A stretch of DNA of 64,000 nt from Gordonia insulae. GTDB lineage: Bacteria > Actinomycetota > Actinomycetes > Mycobacteriales > Mycobacteriaceae. Position 1 is the stretch's first letter; every line of letters begins with the position of its first letter. Location: assembly GCF_003855095.1 (NCBI RefSeq), contig NZ_CP033972.1, positions 5,642,001-5,706,000 of the forward strand, read 5' to 3'. Under the pieces are notes generated by a model. That model was not told the DNA's origin, did not search any database, and saw nothing but the letters and a program-made list of their open reading frames with translations. This document shows positions 56,819 through 64,000 of the stretch, piece after piece. The position numbers and the translations under genes were made by a program.

Positions 56819-59794
56819 GTGGGCGTACGAGGGCCGGCAGGCATGCCGACACTGTCACGCAGGAGCAAGATCGCCATCGGCGTCGGCGTGGCCATACTGA
56901 TCCTGCTGTTGGTCGGCCCACGGCTGGTCGGGATGGCAACGGACTGGCTGTGGTTCTCCGACGTCGGTTACACGCGGGTGTTCTCCACGGTGATCTGGAC
57001 GCGCGTCGTCCTGTTCGTCGTCACCACACTGGTCGTCGGACTGCTCGTCTTCGGGGCGATCGCGATGGCGTACCGGTCCCGGCCGGTGTTCGTTCCGGCC
57101 TCGGGACCCAACGATCCGCTGGCCCGGTATCGGGCGACGGTCATGGGACGCACCAAGTGGTTCGCCATCATCCCGTCCGCATTGATCGGTGTGCTCTCCG
57201 GATTGGTGACGCAGGGGTCGTGGGCGACGGTGCAGACCTTCCTGCACGGGGAGAGCTTCGGCATCACCGACCCGCAGTTCGGGCTCGACATGAGCTTCTA
57301 TGCCTTCGATCTACCGTTCTATCGGCTGATCCTCAACCTGTTGTTCGTGGTCGTGGTGGTGGCGTTCCTCGCGAACCTGTTGACGCACTACCTGTTCGGC
57401 GGGATTCGCCTGGGGGGCGGCGGCACCTCGCCGTCGATCTCGACCGCCGCCCGTATTCAGCTCGCCGCGCTGGCCGGCACCTTCCTCCTGCTCAAGGCGG
57501 TGGCGTACTGGTTCGACCGGTATTCGCTGTTGTCGAGCGAGCGCAAGCAGGAGATCTTCACGGGTGCCAGCTACACCGACATCAACGCGGTGCTGCCGTC
57601 GAAGCTGATCCTGATGTCGATCGCCATCATCTGTGCGCTGGCGTTCTTCGCCGGCGTGGTGCTGCGCGACCTGCGTGTGCCGGCGCTCGCGACGGCGCTG
57701 ATGCTGTTGTCCGCGCTGGTCATCGGCGTCGGTTGGCCGCTGGCGATGGAGCAGTTCTCGGTCAAGCCCAATGCCGCGCAGAAGGAAGCCGAATACATAT
57801 CCCGCAACATCGCCGCCACCAAACAGGCGTATGGCATCGGTGACGATCGCGTGACGACGCAACGGGACTGGACGTCGCAGCCGGTGACCCAGTCCACGGT
57901 GAACGCCGACGAGCCGACGCTGTCGAACATCCGCATCCTCGACCCGAACATCGTGTCGCCGGCCTTCACCCAGCTGCAACAGCGCCAGAACTTCTACGGC
58001 TTCCCCGCTCAACTGGCACTGGACCGGTACCGGATCAACGATCAGCTGCGCGATTTCGTGGTGGCGGTGCGCGAGCTCGACCCGAGCCGGTATTCGCCGC
58101 AGCAGCAGAACTGGCTGAACAAGCACCTGGTCTACACGCACGGCAACGGATTCGTCGCCGCGCCGGCCAACCGCGTCAACGAGGCGGTGTCCGACGACAC
58201 GAACAACGTCGACGGTGGCGGCGAGCCGTTCTTCTTCGTGAGTGACCTGAGCAATGTCCAGAGCCCGGAGTACAAGGCGAATGCGCCGATCAAGGTGACC
58301 CAGCCGCGCATCTACTTCGGTGAGCTGATCGCCAAGGTCGATCCCGACTACGCCATCGTCGGATCGTCCGACGGGCAACCGCGTGAGTACGACACCGCCG
58401 AGACCAAGTACACCTACGGTGGCGATTCCGGTGTCTCGCTGGGCAACTGGTTCAACCGGTTCCTCTATTCGGTCAAGTACGCGGAGCGCAACCTGCTCCT
58501 CTCCGGTGAGATCAACAGCGATTCGAAGATCATCTACAACCGGGACCCGCGGGACCGTGTCAAGCAGGTCGCGCCGTGGTTGACGGTGGACTCGAAGACG
58601 TACCCGGCGGTCATGGCCGACGGGTCGATCAAATGGATCGTCGACGGCTACACCACGCTCGACGCGTACCCGTACGCTCAACGCACGTCGTTGCAGGCGG
58701 CGACCGAGGATGCGCAGGAGCTCAATCAGGGGCAGACCGGTCGCACGCAGATCAACCGGCAGGTCTCCTATGTGCGCAACTCGGTGAAGGCGACCGTGGA
58801 TGCCTACACCGGCAAGGTCACCATGTATCAGTTCGATCCGAACGATCCGGTGCTCAAGACGTGGATGAAGGTGTTCCCGGGGACGGTGCAGTCGCGCGCG
58901 GAGCTCGACAAGAAGCCCGATCTGCTCGATCACGTCCGCTATCCCGAGGATCTGTTCAAGATCCAGCGGAGTCTGCTGTCGCGTTACCACGTGACGAATC
59001 CGCAGACCTTCTTCCAGGCCAACGACTTCTGGTCGGTGCCCGCGGATCCCACCACGCCGGACGCCGAAGCACGCGGGCTCGACCAGCCGCCGTACTACTT
59101 CGTCGCGTCGAGTCCACGCGACGGCAAGTCGTCGTTCCAGCTGACGTCGGTGATGACCCGACTCAACCGGCCGATCCTGTCCGCGTACATGACGGTGTCG
59201 AGCGATCCGGCCAACTACGGTCAGATCACCATCAAGGAGCTGTCACCCAACACGCAGCGGGACGGCCCGAAGCAGGCGTTCAACCCGATGCAGACCGACA
59301 GTCGGGTGGCCGACAGCCGGAAGAGTCTGGAGAACACCGCCGACGTCACGTTCGGCAACCTGCTGACACTTCCGGTCGGGGACAACGGAATCCTGTACGT
59401 CGTGCCGATGTACGCGCAGGCGCAGGGTCGTGAGGCCACCTTCCCGCGGCTGTTCCGGGTGATCACCCGCTACGAGGGCCGGGTCGGCTACGCGGCGACG
59501 ACGGCCGGTGCGCTGCAACAGGTCGGGATCGATCCGGGCCGCGCGGCGATGGTCCCCGACCTCGGCGATGGTCAGGGCGGTACCGACGAGAACGGTGATC
59601 AGCAGCAGGTGACGCCGCCGCCGGCACCCGGACAGGGTTCTGCCGAGCGTGACGCAGCCGTCAACGCGATCAACGATGCGTTGAGTGCGCTGAAGAACGC
59701 GCAGAGCACGGGCGACTTCACCGCCTACGGGCAGGCCCTGGATCGGTTGAGTCAGGCTGTCGCGCAGTACGAGTCGCTGCCGGCAGGCAGCTGA
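56819..59794 (+). CDS. UPF0182 large membrane protein (Rv3193c-like)
   Basis: About 991 residues. Seven hydrophobic segments occupy the first ~300 residues, including VGVAILILLLVGPRLVG, LFVVVVVAFLANLLTHY and LATALMLLSALVIGVGWPL. A large outer domain follows with SVKPNAAQKEAEYISRN, IRILDPNIVSPAFTQ and YVRNSVKATVDAYTGKVTMY, all strongly conserved in UPF0182. It ends with a Pro/Gln-rich linker and a coiled tail. GTG 56819 aligns with the M. tuberculosis start (VGVRGPAGMPTLSRRSK); ATG 56843 is the alternative. A perfect terminator follows. Function unknown. Confidence 0.9.
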   Translation: MGVRGPAGMPTLSRRSKIAIGVGVAILILLLVGPRLVGMATDWLWFSDVGYTRVFSTVIWTRVVLFVVTTLVVGLLVFGAIAMAYRSRPVFVPASGPNDPLARYRATVMGRTKWFAIIPSALIGVLSGLVTQGSWATVQTFLHGESFGITDPQFGLDMSFYAFDLPFYRLILNLLFVVVVVAFLANLLTHYLFGGIRLGGGGTSPSISTAARIQLAALAGTFLLLKAVAYWFDRYSLLSSERKQEIFTGASYTDINAVLPSKLILMSIAIICALAFFAGVVLRDLRVPALATALMLLSALVIGVGWPLAMEQFSVKPNAAQKEAEYISRNIAATKQAYGIGDDRVTTQRDWTSQPVTQSTVNADEPTLSNIRILDPNIVSPAFTQLQQRQNFYGFPAQLALDRYRINDQLRDFVVAVRELDPSRYSPQQQNWLNKHLVYTHGNGFVAAPANRVNEAVSDDTNNVDGGGEPFFFVSDLSNVQSPEYKANAPIKVTQPRIYFGELIAKVDPDYAIVGSSDGQPREYDTAETKYTYGGDSGVSLGNWFNRFLYSVKYAERNLLLSGEINSDSKIIYNRDPRDRVKQVAPWLTVDSKTYPAVMADGSIKWIVDGYTTLDAYPYAQRTSLQAATEDAQELNQGQTGRTQINRQVSYVRNSVKATVDAYTGKVTMYQFDPNDPVLKTWMKVFPGTVQSRAELDKKPDLLDHVRYPEDLFKIQRSLLSRYHVTNPQTFFQANDFWSVPADPTTPDAEARGLDQPPYYFVASSPRDGKSSFQLTSVMTRLNRPILSAYMTVSSDPANYGQITIKELSPNTQRDGPKQAFNPMQTDSRVADSRKSLENTADVTFGNLLTLPVGDNGILYVVPMYAQAQGREATFPRLFRVITRYEGRVGYAATTAGALQQVGIDPGRAAMVPDLGDGQGGTDENGDQQQVTPPPAPGQGSAERDAAVNAINDALSALKNAQSTGDFTAYGQALDRLSQAVAQYESLPAGS

Positions 59795-59812
59795 CGCCGA
59801 CGTAGGTGACCG

Positions 59813-59854
59813 AAATGCCGTGGCGCACCAGTTCGCTGGTGCGCCACGGCATTT
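59813..59854. terminator. Perfect 19-base-pair terminator after UPF0182
   Basis: AAATGCCGTGGCGCACCAG and its exact complement enclose a TTCG tetraloop. The A-run on the left and T-run on the right make it intrinsic in both directions, serving UPF0182 and the convergent small membrane gene. Confidence 0.95.
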
Positions 59855-59888
59855 CTCGTGATCAGGACGGGCTCGGTGTCGCCAGGAC

Positions 59889-60173
59889 TCACTCGCGGTA
59901 GCGGTGCATGTACCGTCCGAGTTCGTTCTCGGTGCTGTCCGGCAGGATCGGACTGTGGTGATGGCGATGGGTCAGTGACAGGAAGATCGACACTGCTCCG
60001 GTGAACGCGGTCACCATCAGCAGGCCGAAGATGATCGCCGGTATGACATTGCCGCCCGCCATCGACACCAGCCAGAGCGCGGCCATGGCGAAGCCACCGA
60101 GCACCAGCAGGAACCCGATCACGCTCATCGGATGGTTCCCGTGACTCTCGTGATGCGGTAGATGAGGTGCCAT
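59889..60173 (-). CDS. Small two-helix membrane protein with histidine-rich ends
   Basis: A 94-residue protein not recognised as a known family. Two hydrophobic segments (about 17-38 and 42-66) are flanked by His-rich ends: HLPHHESHGNH at the front and THRHHHSPILP after the second helix. Both ends should face the same side of the membrane. The clustered histidines could bind zinc, copper or nickel (inference). GAGGAG just upstream supports ATG 60173; ATG 60128 is an alternative that loses the first His cluster. Confidence 0.65.
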   Translation of the reverse strand: MAPHLPHHESHGNHPMSVIGFLLVLGGFAMAALWLVSMAGGNVIPAIIFGLLMVTAFTGAVSIFLSLTHRHHHSPILPDSTENELGRYMHRYRE

Positions 60174-60329
60174 CTCTCCTCCTCGAGTTGTCGGTAGGCT
60201 CAGACTACTCGTTTGTGACCAATGTCACAGATGAATGGCTTGTGCGGGCGGCCTCGGCGGTGGGTTGAGCGTGACGCAGCTCATCCTGATGCGTCCGTAC
60301 CCGGTCGGCCACGTTTGTCTGTCCGGCCG

Positions 60330-60343
60330 ACTGACTCGTCAGT
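60330..60343. promoter_or_regulatory. Palindrome upstream of the MCE gene
   Basis: ACTGACTCGTCAGT is a 14-base inverted repeat 57 bases before the MCE start, next to TAAGGT (60342-60347), a possible -10. It could be an operator for a TetR-type repressor. The 226-base gap 60174-60399 shows nothing else. Confidence 0.35.
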
Positions 60344-60399
60344 AAGGTGACGTCGGCGCCCACCGGCGCCGATGTTCGTCGGGGAGGGCGATTCACCAC

Positions 60400-61647
60400 A
60401 TGCCACCACTGTCACGATTGGCGCGGATCCAGATCGCCGTCGTCGTCATCCTGGGTCTGCTGGCCACGGCGTATGCCGGCTATCGATACGTCCACGTCGA
60501 GCGAGCAGTCGGACTCGGGATCTACACCGTGACGGCGTCGATGAAGGAGTCCGGTGGCATTTTCACCAATGCCGAGGTGACGTATCAGGGTGTGCCGGTG
60601 GGTCGGGTGGGTGCGTTGACGCTGACGAAGGATGGCGTTGATGTGAAGCTGGAGTTGAATTCGGGTGGTCCGGAGATTCCGGCGTCGGCGGTTGCGGTGG
60701 TGGCGAATCGGTCGGCGATCGGTGAGCAGTATGTGGATTTGCAGCCGACGTCGTCGGAGGGTCCGTTTTTGTCGGATGGGTCGGTGATCACGAAGACGTC
60801 GGTGCCGCCGCCGTTGGAGGATGTGGTGGCGTCGGCGATTGATTTCACGTCGTCGATTCCGATTGATGATCTGCATACGGTGATCACGGAGTTGGGTAAG
60901 GCGTTCAATGGTCAGGGTGAGAATGTGACCCGGCTGGTGGATTCGTTGTCGAAGTTGTCGCGGTCGGGGTATGACTCGTTGGATCAGACGATTTCGTTGA
61001 TTCAGAATTCGAATGTGGTGTTGGCGACGCAGGCGGATCAGTCGGATGCGATTTTGTCGTGGTCGCGGAATCTGGATCTGATCACGGCGACGTTGGCGGC
61101 TTCGGATCCGGATTTGCGGCGGTTGTTGACGACGGGGACGGCGTCGGCGACGCAGATCTCGGCGTTGCTGCAGCAGTACGGCGGCGACATCTCCACTGCC
61201 GTAAGACAACTGGCCGGCACAGTCCGCGCGGTCGCGCCGACGTCGTTCTCGATCCGCCCGACGATCGCGATGCTGTCGCAGCTGTCGGCCAGCAGTCACG
61301 CGACCGCGCCGGGTGACGGTCAGATCCATTTCGGTGTGGTGCTGGAGACGAACAATCCGGCGGCCTGTACACGTGGCTATGAGAGTACGAACGCGATGAT
61401 CCGGGAGATGAAGCGCAAGGACCCGTCGTTCGACATCCATTACGACGAGTTCCCGTTCAACACGGATGCACGGTGTTCGGTACCGGTCGGAAATCCGACC
61501 GGAGTGCGCGGCGCGGCTCGCGCCGCGCTCGCGAATCCGGCCATGCGCCAGCCCTGGGACGGTGTCGCCAAGAAGGACCCCGACCGCTTGGATCTCAATC
61601 CGCTCGCGCGTCAGCTCGCAACGCTGATGGGGGTGCACCCGCAGTGA
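60400..61647 (+). CDS. MCE-family (MlaD-domain) protein, orphan
   Basis: A 415-residue protein with an N-terminal membrane anchor (~10-26) and an MlaD/MCE domain (~38-115, with GIFTNAEVTYQGVPVGRVGA and IGEQYVDLQP). The helical MCE stalk follows (~150-290), ending with a Cys-containing C-terminal part. MCE proteins form tubes that carry lipids such as sterols or fatty acids between membranes. Usually six lie together with two YrbE permeases; here there is only one. Codon usage changes abruptly inside the gene (about 60577-61160). Confidence 0.88.
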   Translation: MPPLSRLARIQIAVVVILGLLATAYAGYRYVHVERAVGLGIYTVTASMKESGGIFTNAEVTYQGVPVGRVGALTLTKDGVDVKLELNSGGPEIPASAVAVVANRSAIGEQYVDLQPTSSEGPFLSDGSVITKTSVPPPLEDVVASAIDFTSSIPIDDLHTVITELGKAFNGQGENVTRLVDSLSKLSRSGYDSLDQTISLIQNSNVVLATQADQSDAILSWSRNLDLITATLAASDPDLRRLLTTGTASATQISALLQQYGGDISTAVRQLAGTVRAVAPTSFSIRPTIAMLSQLSASSHATAPGDGQIHFGVVLETNNPAACTRGYESTNAMIREMKRKDPSFDIHYDEFPFNTDARCSVPVGNPTGVRGAARAALANPAMRQPWDGVAKKDPDRLDLNPLARQLATLMGVHPQ

Positions 61648-61716
61648 TCCGCACGCGCTCCAACGTGTCCGCCGTCACAGGTGTTTGCGCAGGTCGCAGG
61701 TGGTGCGGGAGGCGAT

Positions 61717-61746
61717 TTGCATCTGTCGCGAACGGGTGTGTAACGT
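61717..61746 (+). promoter_or_regulatory. Promoter of tRNA-fMet
   Basis: TTGCAT (61717-61722), 18 bases, TAACGT (61741-61746). The distance to the mature tRNA 5' end is 12 bases, suitable for a short 5' trailer. Confidence 0.65.
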
Positions 61747-61758
61747 TGTGTTCACCAA

Positions 61759-61832
61759 CGCGGGGTGGAGCAGCTCGGTAGCTCGCTGGGCTCATAACCC
61801 AGAGGTCGCAGGTTCAAATCCTGTCCCCGCTA
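61759..61832 (+). tRNA. Initiator tRNA-Met (anticodon CAT)
   Basis: The 74-base cloverleaf has the acceptor CGCGGGG/CCCCGCT with an unpaired first position (C1 against T72), the hallmark of bacterial initiators, and three G-C pairs (GGG/CCC) in the anticodon stem around CTCATAA. The T arm contains GGTTCAAATCC. The CCA end is not encoded. It starts translation with formyl-methionine. Confidence 0.95.
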
Positions 61833-61839
61833 CGATAGA

Positions 61840-61878
61840 CAGCCCTGACCGGCAGATCGACAAATCCGGTCAGGGCTG
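61840..61878 (+). terminator. Terminator after tRNA-fMet
   Basis: CAGCCCTGACCGG pairs with CCGGTCAGGGCTG around a 13-base loop, followed by TTTGCT. It ends the tRNA transcript five bases before the convergent membrane gene ends. Confidence 0.9.
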
Positions 61879-61882
61879 TTTG

Positions 61883-62416
61883 CTATCTCGGGGCTGGTGG
61901 CGGCACGACATCCGGGTGGGCCGATTGCGCACGCCGAGGCGTCATCGTCACGAACCAGGCCTCCTGGACGCCCAGGATGACGATCAGACAGATCAGCAGC
62001 CCCTCGAACTCGATGGGCGTCAGGGCCAACCCGAGCGCATCGGCGAAACCCGGCCAGACGGCACCGAGGGCGATCGCCAGGTACAGCGGTATGCCGAGGA
62101 CCCCGAACACCCACGGCAGGATCCTGGAGTCCGTGAGCCGGGCGAATTGCCGTGCCAGTAACGCGACGCCGAGCGCGCCGAGAACGCCCGCGACCGTGAA
62201 GGCGAACCGCCAGATCGCCGCGATGTCCGGTGCCACCTGCGCGAGCAGTGAGACCGCGGCCGGGATGACGAACTGCAGTGACACCAGGTACGCCATGTAT
62301 CGGCCGGGACCACTCGAGCCGTTCAGGTCGTCACGGTCCTTGATCGCCACCCACCACAGCCCGAGCAGGGTGAAGTTGGTCGCGGCGACGACCCCGTAGA
62401 AGGCGGACTGGTCCAT
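61883..62416 (-). CDS. Five-helix membrane protein of unknown function
   Basis: A 177-residue protein with about five hydrophobic segments (YGVVAATNFTLLGLWWVAI; YLVSLQFVIPAAVSLLAQV; FAFTVAGVLGALGVALLA; LPWVFGVLGIPLYLAIAL; LLICLIVILGVQEAWFV) and a short Pro-rich cytoplasmic tail. DRDDLNGSSGPGRY after helix 1 and REFARLTDS-like ARQFARLTDS between helices 3 and 4 are the only polar blocks. No known family is recognised. It appears to be single-gene. Confidence 0.65.
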   Translation of the reverse strand: MDQSAFYGVVAATNFTLLGLWWVAIKDRDDLNGSSGPGRYMAYLVSLQFVIPAAVSLLAQVAPDIAAIWRFAFTVAGVLGALGVALLARQFARLTDSRILPWVFGVLGIPLYLAIALGAVWPGFADALGLALTPIEFEGLLICLIVILGVQEAWFVTMTPRRAQSAHPDVVPPPAPR

Positions 62417-62504
62417 GCGCCGACGATAGTCCCGTCAGCGGTCGACGGTTCGGTCGTTCGCGCAGCTCAGGACCGCCCGGCCGGGGGCCGAGCGGGCAGA
62501 GGGG

Positions 62505-62774
62505 TCAGGCGGGGTCCTCGTGGGTGACGGCTTTGTAGCCACGGGCGCCGGCACGGTCGATCGCGGCGCGCACCAGACCGAAGATCAGGCCCTGGACCGC
62601 TGCGCCCGCGAGCACCTCGGTGTTGCTGCGCCGCAAGTCCTTCGGATCGGGCGCGGTCGGCTCGTCGGCGATCCGCTTCCAGATCTGGCCGAAGACGGCA
62701 CCGGCCACCACACCGCCGAGGATGCTCGTCACGAGCGACAAGGGCTTGTACAAGGTTTTCGACACCGTGCTCAT
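62505..62774 (-). CDS. DUF4235 small membrane protein
   Basis: An 89-residue protein with two hydrophobic segments: TSILGGVVAGAVFGQIW near the front and VLAGAAVQGLIFGLVRAAID later, the pattern of DUF4235. The start shares one base with the stop of the DUF3618 gene, so it is the last gene of a three-gene unit (holin-like, DUF3618, DUF4235). Function unknown; such clusters are common near envelope and stress genes in actinobacteria. Confidence 0.83.
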   Translation of the reverse strand: MSTVSKTLYKPLSLVTSILGGVVAGAVFGQIWKRIADEPTAPDPKDLRRSNTEVLAGAAVQGLIFGLVRAAIDRAGARGYKAVTHEDPA

Positions 62775-63049
62775 CAGGACGTCCTCCTCCGCTTGACGAT
62801 GATCAGGCCGACGACGGCCGCGCCGGCCACCGCAGCCGTCACCAGCAGCGATCGTCGGTTTTCTCGCGCTTTCACCTGCGCGGTGTGCGCGGTGTCCGCG
62901 GCCGTCTCCTTCAGTCGGGCCGGCACGTCCAGTTTTCGGCTCAGGGCATCCACTGTCTGCGCCAACTCCTCGCGCTGCTGCTGAACCGGAGGCAGGTCAT
63001 CGGTGACGGCCGGATCGTCGATCTCGCCCGGCACGTCGGGGCCGGTCAT
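62774..63049 (-). CDS. DUF3618 membrane protein
   Basis: A 91-residue protein. QQREELAQTVDALSRKLDVP is the DUF3618 signature (a helical region of paired charges), followed by a coil (TAHTAQVKARENR) and one membrane segment (LLVTAAVAGAAVVGLIIV) with a basic end. The start overlaps the holin-like gene stop by four bases. Probably a structural partner of the neighbours at the membrane (inference). Confidence 0.85.
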   Translation of the reverse strand: MTGPDVPGEIDDPAVTDDLPPVQQQREELAQTVDALSRKLDVPARLKETAADTAHTAQVKARENRRSLLVTAAVAGAAVVGLIIVKRRRTS

Positions 63050-63444
63050 CGAAGATGCTCCTTCACCATCGCCACGTCCTGCTGGACGCTCTCCACGGTG
63101 TGTTGTGGTGCGGGTGGGACGGCCGCCTGCGCGCGCCTGCCACCGATCGCGGCGACCACTGCACCGATCACCACGAGGATCGCGGCGACGATGAGGGCGG
63201 CCGCCCACGCGGCAATGGCGTTCGCCAGACCCAGGACGGCCGCCGCGACGAGTGTCGCCGTCCCGAAGAACACGAGCAGCGCACCCACCCCGGATATCCC
63301 GATCCCCACCCCGAGTCGGGTGCCCTTGGTCCGGACCTCGTCGACGGCGTCGCGGATCTCGGTCTTCACCAGATCGGTTGTCTGGCGTTGTAGCCGTTCG
63401 ACGAGCTGCACGGTGGACAGCTCGTCGGGTGGGGGAGCACTCAT
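63046..63444 (-). CDS. Holin-like (Phage_holin_3_6/DUF1469) membrane protein
   Basis: A 132-residue protein: an N-terminal amphipathic region (VQLVERLQRQTTDLVKTEIR) with the family LVKTEI core, then two membrane helices (GALLVFFGTATLVAAAVLGL and WAAALIVAAILVVIGAVVAA) and a charged tail. Despite the family name there is no phage context. ATG 63444 is chosen because GAGGAG is six bases before it; ATG 63450 touches that site. It is the first gene of the unit. Confidence 0.85.
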   Translation of the reverse strand: MSAPPPDELSTVQLVERLQRQTTDLVKTEIRDAVDEVRTKGTRLGVGIGISGVGALLVFFGTATLVAAAVLGLANAIAAWAAALIVAAILVVIGAVVAAIGGRRAQAAVPPAPQHTVESVQQDVAMVKEHLR

Positions 63445-63533
63445 GATCATCTCCTCGTCGCGGTGGACTCGACAGTGGCCGGATACCCGAGGTCGCCTTG
63501 GGTAAACCGCCGGCGTGATGCCACCATGAACAG

Positions 63534-64000
63534 GTGGAGATCACGACCGAGGACCAGTTGCGCGAGATCGTCGGCCATCCGCATCGGACGGTGGTCGAGA
63601 AAGTCCGACCGCAGCTGCATCGTGTCCACATCGACTGGCTGAAACACTCTCCGATGGTCTTCCTCGCGACCTCGGATGCCGAGGGCCGGCTCGACGTCTC
63701 GCCCAAGGGCGACCCGGCGGGCAAGGTCGTGCACGTCGTCGACGACCTGCACATCGCGATCCCCGAGCGGCCCGGGAACCGTCGCGTCGACGGATACCTG
63801 AACGTGCTGCAGAATCCGCACGTCGGGGCCATCGCGGTCATACCCGGTCGCGGCGACACCCTGCGGGTGAACGGCTCGGCGCGGATCGTCGACGACGGGG
63901 ACTACTTCGACGACCTCACCGTCAACGGGCAACGGCCGATCCTCGCCGTCGAGGTCGAGGTCGAGGAGGTCTTCTTCCACTGCTCCAAGGCGTTCCTGCG
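63534..64000 (+). CDS. FMN-binding PPOX-family protein, 5' part
   Basis: From GTG 63534 the frame stays open to the window end, giving 155 residues. IDWLKHSPMVFLATSDAEGR and DVSPKGDPAGKV are the FMN-binding split-barrel start, and YLNVLQNPHVGAIAVIPGRG then LRVNGSARIVDDGDYFD follow as in the MSMEG_1061 (TIGR04025) type. FHCSKAFL at the end is the usual Cys-Ser-Lys site. Such proteins bind FMN or F420 and may reduce haem or quinone-like substrates. It is divergent from the holin-like gene. Confidence 0.85.
   Translation, partial: MEITTEDQLREIVGHPHRTVVEKVRPQLHRVHIDWLKHSPMVFLATSDAEGRLDVSPKGDPAGKVVHVVDDLHIAIPERPGNRRVDGYLNVLQNPHVGAIAVIPGRGDTLRVNGSARIVDDGDYFDDLTVNGQRPILAVEVEVEEVFFHCSKAFL

Noticed and set aside
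57311..58990. 559-codon open frame opposite UPF0182
   Set aside because: Shadow of a conserved gene; Arg/His/Leu-biased with no recognisable fold.
60330..60343. Palindrome before the MCE gene as a KstR or KstR2 operator
   Set aside because: ACTGAC-TC-GTCAGT matches neither the TnnAACnnGTTnnA nor the AnCAAGnnCTTGnT pattern.
60412..61638. Long Arg-rich open frame opposite the MCE gene
   Set aside because: It is the mirror of a GC-rich coding frame; composition is mostly Arg with no domain, while the + strand has clear MCE motifs.
62774..63444. Holin-like gene as a sign of prophage
   Set aside because: No lysin, integrase, capsid or tail genes are near; this holin-like family is chromosomal and widespread in actinobacteria.

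Overview
The window is high-GC actinobacterial chromosome from a mycolic-acid-containing relative of Mycobacterium, most likely Gordonia or a close neighbour. This rests on gene content and order: sigH-rshA-(bL37)-TB7.3-like-pdtaS-whiB1, an AdnA-AdnB pair, mycoredoxin-uvrD2-whiB7, UPF0182 and an MCE protein, in nearly the order known from M. tuberculosis Rv3193c-Rv3223c. No rRNA, insertion sequence, prophage or CRISPR array is visible. One tRNA, an initiator tRNA-Met, is present.

Layout. 1-12.7 kb is mixed metabolism and transport: a partial SDR, a frameshifted FAD-linked hydroxy-acid oxidase, an MHS-type permease, an isochorismatase-fold hydrolase, MalQ, an MFS exporter, an ATP-grasp enzyme, a globin, a flavin monooxygenase, an SRAP-domain DNA-crosslink protein and a YbaK-type tRNA deacylase. 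12.7-17 kb is the redox and signalling block: SigH and its zinc anti-sigma factor, ribosomal protein bL37, a biotinyl-domain protein, the PdtaS sensor kinase and WhiB1. 17-30.6 kb holds a diacylglycerol-kinase-like protein, an orphan ParA, the RNA helicase RhlE, a ferritin-like protein, DUF3107, a TetR regulator, DUF3152, MoeZ, and an ECF41-type sigma factor with an overlapping SRPBCC gene.

30.7-37.2 kb is a compact nitrate-assimilation operon (narK-nirB-nirD-hemD/regulator-sirohydrochlorin chelatase). The last two genes relate to making the siroheme that NirB needs, and a GlnR-like box lies upstream. 37.2-50.8 kb is DNA repair and redox: an alkyltransferase-like protein, a frameshifted alpha/beta hydrolase, AdnA and AdnB, a potassium channel, NudC, mycoredoxin-1, UvrD2 and WhiB7, the last behind a leader with a small ORF and a terminator hairpin. 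50.8-59.8 kb is a conserved but poorly understood block: an AarF/ABC1 kinase-like protein, a stand-alone cyclodehydratase-like protein, a DUF2342 metalloprotease homologue, a PDZ-Lon-type protease, a PPA1309-family protein and UPF0182. 59.8-64 kb has an orphan MCE protein, tRNA-fMet, and a small membrane-protein operon (holin-like, DUF3618, DUF4235) next to a partial FMN-binding protein.

Points that stand out: two matched SigH-type promoters (GGAACA, 17 bases, GTT) before sigH and before mycoredoxin-1, both parts of the thiol-stress response; a well-formed whiB7 attenuator; a sharp codon-usage change inside the MCE gene; and two certain plus one possible single-base reading-frame breaks, which are either real decay or sequencing indels.
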